A stretch of 60,330 nt of DNA from GCA-1730015 sp964550655 (GTDB lineage Bacteria; Pseudomonadota; Gammaproteobacteria; Granulosicoccales; Granulosicoccaceae). The notes beneath the pieces were generated by a model. The model did no database searches, was not told the DNA's origin, and saw only the letters and a program-made list of their open reading frames with translations. The stretch spans positions 1 through 60,330 of the forward strand of contig CAZKAQ010000009.1 in NCBI GenBank assembly GCA_964550655.1, in the 5' to 3' direction. The position numbers were made by a program, and so were the translations under genes. Positions 53,908-60,330 of this stretch are shown here, piece by piece (position 1 is the first letter of the stretch; the number at the start of each line of letters is the position of its first letter).

Positions 53908-55137
53908 TTGAGCTACACCGTATTAATCAGCGTCAACGGCACAGATCGTCCGGGCATTACCTCTGCACTCGTTAACATTCTGGCAGCCTATCCGGTGACC
54001 GTGCTGGATATCGACCAGTCAGTTATACACAACCTGCTTTCGTGGGGCATGCTGATCGAAGTGGATGCCAGTGCCTGCGGTGAGAACGGCAAGCCGGACG
54101 CCATGTTCAAAGATCTGCTGTTCAAAGCTCACTCGCTGGAGTTAGCAATAAATTTCACTGAAATAGATGAGTCAGAACTACAACAGTGGATGCAGGATGG
54201 CGCCATAGATCGCTACATCGTCACGCTGCTGGGTCGCAGCATGAACGCCACTCTGATTGCAGAGATGACCGAAATCATCAGTAGCTATAAGTGGAATATT
54301 GCCACCATCCAGCGTATCTCCGAGCGACACCAGGGCGGCGCATCAAACGAGACACCGCTTATTGCCGTAGAAATACGAATACACCACCGCAGTGGTGATA
54401 TCGACAGTCTGCGCCGTGACTGCCTGGCACTGGCCGGACGCAGTCACATGGATATAGCCATTCAACAGGACAGCATCTGGCGTAGAAACCGACGCCTGGT
54501 TTGTTTTGACATGGACTCCACCCTGATACAAAGCGAAGTTATCGACATGATGGCTGAGGCTGCGGGTGTCGGTGGCAAGGTAAGTGAAATCACCGAACGT
54601 GCAATGCGTGGTGAGATGAATTTTACACAGAGTTTTGAACAGAGAATGGCGCTCCTTAAAGGACTCCCGGCAGACACACTGGATCGCATAGACCGTGAAC
54701 TCCAGATTACCGATGGAGCTCAAAGACTGATCAGCAATCTACGCCTGCTCGGCTACAAAACGGCCATTCTTTCCGGCGGCTTTGAATTTTTCGCCACACG
54801 TCTGGCACACAGACTGGGCATAGACTACGTGCACGCTAACAAACTCGATATTGTCGACGGTAAACTCACTGGCAAAGTGACAGGCAAGGTTGTCGATGAT
54901 CAGCGCAAAGCTGAATTGCTCCGATCAATCGCCAACGATGAAGGCCTGCAGCTACAGCAGGTAATAGCAGTTGGCGATGGCGCAAACGATATACCCATGC
55001 TATCAGCCGCAGGGCTTGGCATTGCCTTCCATGCAAAACCCAAAGTTGCAGACGAAGCCGGTAATGCTTTTAGTACTGTTGGTCTGGATGGTATTCTGTA
55101 CCTGATTGGTATGCGGGAGAACGAAATAAGAGGTTAG
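53908..55137 (+). CDS. serB: Phosphoserine phosphatase with N-terminal ACT-type domains
   Basis: The 409-residue protein has two ACT-like regulatory domains (about 1-85 and 95-185), then a HAD phosphatase domain with VCFDMDSTLIQSEVIDMMA near 195, ILSGGFEFFA near 288 and AVGDGANDIPML near 355. It removes phosphate from phosphoserine in serine biosynthesis; the ACT domains may sense serine. The start is TTG at 53908-53910, as no ATG lies in frame before the ACT domain. Its stop codon falls in the left arm of a hairpin repeat. Confidence 0.93.
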   Translation: MSYTVLISVNGTDRPGITSALVNILAAYPVTVLDIDQSVIHNLLSWGMLIEVDASACGENGKPDAMFKDLLFKAHSLELAINFTEIDESELQQWMQDGAIDRYIVTLLGRSMNATLIAEMTEIISSYKWNIATIQRISERHQGGASNETPLIAVEIRIHHRSGDIDSLRRDCLALAGRSHMDIAIQQDSIWRRNRRLVCFDMDSTLIQSEVIDMMAEAAGVGGKVSEITERAMRGEMNFTQSFEQRMALLKGLPADTLDRIDRELQITDGAQRLISNLRLLGYKTAILSGGFEFFATRLAHRLGIDYVHANKLDIVDGKLTGKVTGKVVDDQRKAELLRSIANDEGLQLQQVIAVGDGANDIPMLSAAGLGIAFHAKPKVADEAGNAFSTVGLDGILYLIGMRENEIRG

Positions 55138-55193
55138 CCTGCATTATTCATGAGGATTCGTCGCCCAGAGTCCTCATGAATAATGCAGGCTAA
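55134..55193. repeat. Dispersed repeat copies B: an inverted pair forming a 23-bp hairpin
   Basis: Perfect 23-base arms (55134-55156 and 55171-55193; core TAGCCTGCATTATTCATGAG) with a 14-base loop. They lie between the convergent serB and histidine kinase genes; the serB stop is in the left arm. The same arm occurs at 34-55 and 60278-60300. It could serve as a bidirectional terminator-like structure, though no U-tract follows. Confidence 0.85.
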
Positions 55194-55197
55194 CAAC

Positions 55198-56487
55198 TCA
55201 CGGCAAAAACGCAATAACAGCCCGCGTACCAATGCCTATGGCACTATCCAGCGAGATCTCCCAGCCGTAGTTCCGACAACTGTGCTTAACTATCGCAAGC
55301 CCGAGTCCCTGATGATGTTGTGGTGCATCTTCAGAGTTGGCCCGGAAAAACGGTTCAAACGCCTTATCCAATGACTGCTTGTTCATGCCCAATCCGGTGT
55401 CTGCAATAACTATTGTTTTTTCATCGATCGAGATTCGAATTTCACCGTCACGGGTATAACTAAAAGCATTACCGAGTATGTTGCCGAGCACAATGGATAA
55501 CACTGATTCCGGAGCTTTTACAAACAGTTGCTGGTGATGTTCAATTTTGACCTGATTGCGTTTATCTGAATGCACCTCACTTAGCTGAGCCAATAGTGTA
55601 TCTGCAAGATCATTGACGTTAATTGCCTGACAACTTTCAGTGTCAGTTTCTTCCCGCCCCAGTATCAACAGAGTGTTAAGCAAGTCTCCCATCTGGCGGG
55701 AAGTTCGTTTTATGCGTTGTACGGCTCGAGCCGGAGCACCCTCAAGGTCCAGCAATTCCAAAGATGATACCGACCCCTGTATCACTGCCACCGGTGTTCT
55801 GAGTTCGTGAGATGCAAAGCGGGTGAAGTTACGTTCACGTTCAATTGATGCACTTGATCTTTGCACAAAATGGTTCAGTGCTTTGGCGAGTATTTCAGTT
55901 TCAGAAGTACTGGATTTATCAAGACTTGCAAGGTTCAGTTCATTCGCCTCGCGTGTATTGAAATCAAAGCCTTCGATCACACCGGCCAGACGAGTGATCG
56001 GTGACACCGCTCGCTTCGATAATAGATAAGTCAGAAACGCAAACCCGTACATTGTCAGCAGCACCAGAATCAAAGGCAGCACACCAAAATAAAATGCCAG
56101 ATTACTCACCATGCCACCGGAAAACAGCAGGTAGAGACGTTCACCGTTTCTTTCACTGACGTGCACAATCTGTCGCTCCTGATTATCGTCGACTCGATGC
56201 TGACCGGGTTCCAGCTTTTGAAACGATAACGGTACGGACCGGTTTAAATCCGAGGATAGAAAAGAGGTGAGATTCAACGTCTCGGGTAGTGGAAACTGGC
56301 TCTTGTCGGCACGATTACTCCAGAAATACTCGGCCTCACCATGCAGTGCCTTATTTACCAGCAGTCGTTCTACAATCAGACTGGCTGAAACAACGCCAAT
56401 GACGGTGACAATGCTAATTAGAATAAGCTGAAGCAGAAAAACCCTCAGCAACCTGGACTGGACACGATTATTACTGGATTGGAACAT
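55198..56487 (-). CDS. Sensor histidine kinase
   Basis: The 429-residue protein has two spans (about 16-40 and 150-172) with a periplasmic sensor region of about 105 residues between, then HAMP-like linker and a HisKA domain with phosphoacceptor ASHELRTPVAV near 244. The HATPase domain has the N box GNILGNAFSYT, G1 in VIADTGLGM, and GLGLAIV near 400. No response-regulator gene is next to it in this window. I chose the ATG at 56485-56487; a TTG 27 codons upstream exists. Confidence 0.9.
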   Translation of the reverse strand: MFQSSNNRVQSRLLRVFLLQLILISIVTVIGVVSASLIVERLLVNKALHGEAEYFWSNRADKSQFPLPETLNLTSFLSSDLNRSVPLSFQKLEPGQHRVDDNQERQIVHVSERNGERLYLLFSGGMVSNLAFYFGVLPLILVLLTMYGFAFLTYLLSKRAVSPITRLAGVIEGFDFNTREANELNLASLDKSSTSETEILAKALNHFVQRSSASIERERNFTRFASHELRTPVAVIQGSVSSLELLDLEGAPARAVQRIKRTSRQMGDLLNTLLILGREETDTESCQAINVNDLADTLLAQLSEVHSDKRNQVKIEHHQQLFVKAPESVLSIVLGNILGNAFSYTRDGEIRISIDEKTIVIADTGLGMNKQSLDKAFEPFFRANSEDAPQHHQGLGLAIVKHSCRNYGWEISLDSAIGIGTRAVIAFLP

Positions 56488-56639
56488 CAGTGCATACTGG
56501 TTGTGATCATCAATAGAGTTTAACAAATGCGCTGTACATCTTATGTGAATGTGGGCATGTGAACGCAAGTCAGGTTAATATCATCCGCACGCTACCGAAT
56601 ACGTACCTGCGACACTGCCACTCAAACCAGCTACATCTC

Positions 56640-57638
56640 ATGAATATAGACATCGAATATTTAGGCGGCCCGCAGGTCAAGGCACTCAATCTGACAGACG
56701 CAGAAATTATTGCAGCAGTCGAAACAGGCCTGGCCGCCGCTGGCCGGGGGCAGACAGTAATCGAGCCTCGCACCCACTTAAAACCTGACGCAGGCACGGA
56801 AGGTCATTTCAATATCCTGCGAGGCTACATAGAGCCACTTGACCTTGCCGGTGTAAAGATTGTTGGCGACTTTGTAGACAACTACAAAACCGGCCTGCCA
56901 TCCGAGATGGCTTTGTTGAACCTCTTCTGCCCCAGAACCGGTATGCCACGCGCTGTGATAGATGCCGCGGGTATCACTGATATGCGTACCGGTGCGCTGA
57001 CTGCAATCGGTGCAAAATACCTCGCACCTGCCAACCCGAAAACACTCGGACATATCGGCGCACGGGGTACGGCCTACTGGAACGTACGACTACTTGACAG
57101 TCTGTTTGATTTCGAAGAAATCCGTATCCACAGCAGAAGAGCAGAGAGTCGCAATACCTTTGCACAACGCCTGTCGGAAGATCTGGGCAAAGAGGTTGTT
57201 GCAACAGACAACTGGCAGGATTGCCTCGACGGTGCCGACATCGCAGTAGAAGCCTCCAGATTACCTGAGCCCACCCCGTTGTATAAAACTGACTGGGTGC
57301 GTAAAGGATCACTGGTCGTACCTTACGGCACCATGAGCGCACTGCCACTGGACTTTACCGATCAGTTCGATAAATTTGTGATGGATGATTTCGGTCAGAT
57401 AATGGCAGGCCCCTACGGTGCATTGCGCCCTCACCTGAACGCCGGAAAAATCACCGTTGAATCTTTTTATAGCGAGGTAGGCGACATTGTTGCCAGTCAA
57501 AAGCCCGGCCGCGAAAACGACAATGAAACCATTCTGTTCTGGCATAGAGGCCTTGCAACCAGTGACATTGCACTCGGTGCTTTTATGCTTGGCAAAGCAA
57601 GGGAAATGAATCTGGTACAAAAGCTTCGCTATGCCTGA
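56640..57638 (+). CDS. Ornithine cyclodeaminase / mu-crystallin-family protein
   Basis: The 332-residue NAD(P)-binding protein begins MNIDIEYLGG and carries family blocks GDFVDNYKTGLPS near 76, MRTGALTAIGAKYL near 112, and the nucleotide-binding region near GHIGARGTAYWNVR around residue 131 (the normal GxGxxA is altered to GARGTA). Family members are ornithine cyclodeaminase, alanine dehydrogenase, lysine cyclodeaminase or ketimine reductase. The substrate is not predictable. It ends overlapping by 10 bases the 3' end of the lyase gene on the opposite strand. Confidence 0.85.
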   Translation: MNIDIEYLGGPQVKALNLTDAEIIAAVETGLAAAGRGQTVIEPRTHLKPDAGTEGHFNILRGYIEPLDLAGVKIVGDFVDNYKTGLPSEMALLNLFCPRTGMPRAVIDAAGITDMRTGALTAIGAKYLAPANPKTLGHIGARGTAYWNVRLLDSLFDFEEIRIHSRRAESRNTFAQRLSEDLGKEVVATDNWQDCLDGADIAVEASRLPEPTPLYKTDWVRKGSLVVPYGTMSALPLDFTDQFDKFVMDDFGQIMAGPYGALRPHLNAGKITVESFYSEVGDIVASQKPGRENDNETILFWHRGLATSDIALGAFMLGKAREMNLVQKLRYA

Positions 57639-59149
57639 ACGCTTTGCTTTGCATTCCTGACACTGGAAAACACATCTTCCGACAACTTGAATGAAAGTTT
57701 TTCAATCTCTATAGTCAATGAGCGGTCATCCTCAAGTGCGGGAGACAATTCACGAATCACATCAATGACCGGTTTTAATGTAGGCGCAGTTATATCTCTA
57801 GTGTCACGCAGGTAAATTGCATGTACAGCGGCAATCATTTCACAAGCCACAATAATATTTAATTTATCTATTATCTGTTGCAGGGCTTTTGCAGAGATAG
57901 CTGTATTGGTAATGCAGTCTTCAACACTGTCTGCCTGAGCCGGCGGATAAACAACCGGTGGCGTTGCCAGTTGCGCAATTTCTGCAAATAAAGCTTCCAC
58001 GACTTTAGTCACCGCTCCAAGTCCGACTGATCCACTGACACCGGCATTTAGACCGATAGGTAAATCGGTAAACCGGGTACTCATCATTCGCGCGCTGCGT
58101 GCCACCGAAGAGGCTGCCATTTGCAGTAACGCATGGTTTAATCCGACCAGTTGCACTGCAAGATACGGATTCAGGTAACCTCCGCCGGAGAGTATCTGTT
58201 TCCTGTCCGTCAACACCACCGGGTTATCACTTGCGCCATTAATCTCAGCCAGCAATGTGGTATTGATGGATTCAAGACTTGCGTAAACAGCGCCATTAAC
58301 CTGTACTGCATTGCGAATACTCAAGGGATCTTGCAAGCGTCGGGCACTGCCTTCATCATGAAGCCGCGACCCTTCAAGCATTAGCAGCAGATCACTGGCA
58401 GATTCAGACTGACCCGGCTGATGTCTGGTACTAAGGACGTCGGCATCAACAGGAGACAGATTACCACGAAAACCTTCAAGCGTTAACGCAACAGCAAGCT
58501 GTGTGTTACGCCACAGAGTTTGCGCGCTATACTTTCCCATGGCAGCAATTGCAGTGCTAAAGCTTGAGTGACTGGCAAGCGCCAGTCCGTCTCTTGGTCC
58601 CGGTTTCAACAACGGTATGTTGTGGTCCTGCATTACTGCATCAGAAGCTTTGTCGGTCTCCATAAAAGCCCCTTCTCCAACCAGCGCCAGTCCCATAGTC
58701 GCCCCCCATAAGAGATCTGCCGCTCCAACAGATGCAGTCTCACCAACCCTGGGTGTCAGGCCTGCGTTAAGACAGAGACACAAATGTTCTGCAACCGCGG
58801 GGCTTGCTCCCGATGCACCGGTGAGCAATGAATTCAAGCGCACGGCCATGGCAGCACGGACCAGATTTTTTTCAAGTGGCTTGCCGACTGCATGGGCACG
58901 TCCACGTATGGTTTTAAGTGAAAACGCGTTTATTAAGTCCTCACTTAATACAGTTGTTACCTGTGGACCCAGCCCGGTGGTCACACCATAGACTAGTTTG
59001 CCGGTGCGGACAGCATCAAGTATGAGTGCATTTGATGAATCCATGCGCGACAGTGCAGCAGATTCAATCTCTACACGACAACCCTGTGCTATCGCATATA
59101 ATGCATCAACATTGAGATTTTCACCATCAAGCGTTACCGAATCACACAT
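57629..59149 (-). CDS. Histidine/aromatic ammonia-lyase homologue lacking the MIO triad
   Basis: The 506-residue protein is a clear HAL/PAL superfamily member: YGVTTGLGPQV (active-site Tyr54), TLEGFRGNL, QDPLSIRNAVQVNG with the Arg, SDNPVVL and SVEDCITN. Yet the self-processing Ala-Ser-Gly that forms the MIO electrophile is replaced: HAL reads SVGASGDLAPL, whereas here residues 140-147 read SVGAADLL. The NGTQ Asn motif near 192-196 is also changed (ASHSS). It cannot form MIO by the known route. MIO-free homologues such as ergothionase are known from this superfamily, so a different elimination reaction is possible. I do not name it hutH. Confidence 0.85.
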   Translation of the reverse strand: MCDSVTLDGENLNVDALYAIAQGCRVEIESAALSRMDSSNALILDAVRTGKLVYGVTTGLGPQVTTVLSEDLINAFSLKTIRGRAHAVGKPLEKNLVRAAMAVRLNSLLTGASGASPAVAEHLCLCLNAGLTPRVGETASVGAADLLWGATMGLALVGEGAFMETDKASDAVMQDHNIPLLKPGPRDGLALASHSSFSTAIAAMGKYSAQTLWRNTQLAVALTLEGFRGNLSPVDADVLSTRHQPGQSESASDLLLMLEGSRLHDEGSARRLQDPLSIRNAVQVNGAVYASLESINTTLLAEINGASDNPVVLTDRKQILSGGGYLNPYLAVQLVGLNHALLQMAASSVARSARMMSTRFTDLPIGLNAGVSGSVGLGAVTKVVEALFAEIAQLATPPVVYPPAQADSVEDCITNTAISAKALQQIIDKLNIIVACEMIAAVHAIYLRDTRDITAPTLKPVIDVIRELSPALEDDRSLTIEIEKLSFKLSEDVFSSVRNAKQSVQA

Positions 59150-59216
59150 GTGCTTTTCTCATTGCCGTTTGTCACTATTTATTGTCTGTTATTACGCCAT
59201 CAGGAATATCAAAATA

Positions 59217-60086
59217 ATGCACCGATTCCAATGGGTATCTGTTTTTATAATACCGCTTTTAGTGTTTATTCTACAGCCGGGTTTTGCAACTGAGTCTGAT
59301 GTCATCAGGATCAGTTCATTTAACATTCACTACACCGCTGCAGGACAGAAGAAACTCGACTGGGATGGCAGAAAAGAGGCAGTCACAGAAGCAATTCGTG
59401 AGCTCGACGCTGACATTATTGCTTTTCAGGAAATGGAAACATTTGCCGGTGGCAGTTTTAACACAGAGAACAAACAACTCGACTGGGTGTTAAAACACTT
59501 CCCACAGTATAGCGCCGGGGCGTATGGTAAAGCCGCTGAATATCCCAATACACAACCTATCCTGTACAATAAAGATCGCTTCAAAGAACAGTCCAAAGGC
59601 TTCTTCTTTTTCTCTACCACACCCGATGTAATCTACTCAAGAACCTTCAACGGCAGCTGGCCGGCTTTTAGTTCATGGACACAACTGACTGATAAACAAA
59701 CCGGAAAAGATTTCTACATTTTCAATGTGCACTTTGAATACAAGAGTATGAGCAACCGCAGCAAGTCTGCCGCATTGGTGAAACAGCACATTAAACCACT
59801 GATTGATAAAAATCTACCGGTCATTTTACTGGGTGACATCAACGCTGCTTCGTTTTCACCCACCGCAGGAAAACTCAAAAGCATACCCATGACTCTCGTT
59901 AAACCCGCCGGTGCAACCTTTCACTTTAATAAAGGCTTAAATCTTCTACCCGCGATAGACCATATTTTTATCAGTGAGAATATTAAACTGGTCAGCAAGC
60001 TTTCACGGTTGAAGAAAAAATACAATAACATCTGGCCAACAGATCACTACCCGGTTACCACAGAGCTGCGTCTGCCGGCAGAATGA
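59217..60086 (+). CDS. Exported endonuclease/exonuclease/phosphatase-family protein
   Basis: The 289-residue protein has a signal peptide (VSVFIIPLLVFILQPGFA) followed by the EEP fold: ISSFNIHYT near 32, LDADIIAFQEME with the catalytic Glu near 68, FYIFNVHFE near 178, ILLGDINAAS near 210 and a final WPTDHYPVTTEL with the catalytic His. The fold acts on DNA/RNA, phosphoinositides or sphingomyelin. Secretion suggests an extracellular nuclease or phosphodiesterase. ATG at 59217-59219; a longer frame from 58998 lies over the neighbouring gene's 5' end and is rejected. Confidence 0.88.
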   Translation: MHRFQWVSVFIIPLLVFILQPGFATESDVIRISSFNIHYTAAGQKKLDWDGRKEAVTEAIRELDADIIAFQEMETFAGGSFNTENKQLDWVLKHFPQYSAGAYGKAAEYPNTQPILYNKDRFKEQSKGFFFFSTTPDVIYSRTFNGSWPAFSSWTQLTDKQTGKDFYIFNVHFEYKSMSNRSKSAALVKQHIKPLIDKNLPVILLGDINAASFSPTAGKLKSIPMTLVKPAGATFHFNKGLNLLPAIDHIFISENIKLVSKLSRLKKKYNNIWPTDHYPVTTELRLPAE

Positions 60087-60277
60087 ACCGTAAAGTTATA
60101 TAAATGGATTTTCGGAACGGACAGTCTTGTTGACTTCTCCAAATGACTCAGGAGTGGCCATTGCTGTCGTTCAAGCCTATCCTCAACCGTCTGCTTTCAA
60201 CATCCAGCATCACCGACAGGATTCAATTTCCTACATAACGCAATTCAACAACAACGCCTGGATTTTCAATCGAAACA

Positions 60278-60300
60278 CTAGCCTGCATTATTCATGAGGA
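60278..60300 (+). repeat. Dispersed short repeat, copy C
   Basis: The core GCCTGCATTATTCATGAG (60281-60298) recurs as in copies A and B. After it, the sequence continues GATTCGGCACCCAGAGTC, close to the loop and right flank in copy B, then departs. It lies about 190 bases after the EEP-family stop. The window therefore ends in the same repeat with which it begins. Confidence 0.85.
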
Positions 60301-60330
60301 TTCGGCACCCAGAGTCATTATCGCTAAACA

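Noticed and set aside
57629..59149. Annotation as hutH (histidine ammonia-lyase), using the GASGASP at residues 111-117 as the MIO site
   Set aside because: The Ala-Ser-Gly at 112-114 lies before the proper MIO position. At the correct position (143-145) the triad is Ala-Ala-Asp.
58998..59216. Extended start of the EEP-family protein at 58998
   Set aside because: The extra residues overlap the 5' end of the opposite-strand lyase gene and precede the signal peptide; the ATG at 59217 begins directly at it.

Overview
The window looks like a scaffolded draft chromosome segment of a free-living, probably marine-type heterotrophic gammaproteobacterium. Two runs of exactly 100 N mark assembly joins. 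This rests on the gene families: EttA, Tex, a YaiL-like DUF2058 protein, HemJ, SerB, malate synthase G, a UPF0114/YqhA protein, Tat-exported PhoX, and a histidinol-dehydrogenase-type sulfonate enzyme. The GC content looks moderate, with compact gene packing and mixed strands. I see no rRNA, tRNA, CRISPR array, transposase or phage gene. Species cannot be fixed from this sequence.

Layout. 1-7.0 kb: a palindromic repeat, an orphan CheB-CheR-PAS protein, a GGDEF/EAL protein and one unknown gene. 6.9-10.3 kb: tautomerase plus phosphoesterase, a DUF3179 lipoprotein-like exported protein and a dienelactone-hydrolase-like enzyme. 10.3-18.0 kb: a very large membrane-anchored coiled-coil gene broken by both assembly gaps, then an anti-sigma-like SPOR protein overlapping an ECF sigma factor. 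18.0-22.1 kb: ettA with a clear terminator, and glcB. 22.3-24.1 kb: an overlapping three-gene cassette encoding a MotA/TolQ-type channel, an ExbD-like single-span protein carrying a non-standard beta-rich domain, and a small membrane protein. 24.5-27.0 kb: a GH5-like glycosidase, a DUF445 protein and a DUF2058 protein.

27.0-31.3 kb: a sitABCD-type manganese/iron ABC transporter divergent from mntR, whose best start is a non-canonical AUA. 31.3-38.8 kb: DUF952, a HisC-like aminotransferase, TyrS, a carboxymuconolactone-decarboxylase-fold protein, an Ldh_2-family dehydrogenase, a DUF4344 protein with a degraded zinc site, and an SDR plus a class-III aminotransferase. 39.0-44.7 kb: PhoX, a triple-RidA fusion, a dispersed repeat, and an SDR translationally coupled to an HpsN-like dehydrogenase. 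44.9-53.6 kb: Tex, a Rieske oxygenase, UPF0114, an AhpD-like protein, a decayed toxin-antitoxin pair, a hemerythrin-like protein, glutaryl-CoA dehydrogenase, HemJ and an SDR. 53.9-60.3 kb: SerB, an orphan histidine kinase, an ornithine-cyclodeaminase-family enzyme, a histidine-ammonia-lyase homologue lacking the MIO triad, and an exported endonuclease/exonuclease/phosphatase-family protein.

The most promising leads for something undescribed are these: the proton-channel cassette at 22.3-24.1 kb; the giant coiled-coil protein with C-terminal helix-hairpin-helix modules next to an ECF sigma/anti-sigma pair; the MIO-less ammonia-lyase homologue; the single-chain triple RidA; and two families of dispersed palindromic repeats that sit directly at gene 3' ends. 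Several enzymes fit scavenging of small organic nitrogen or sulfur compounds, but they lie in separate transcription units, so a shared pathway is only an inference.
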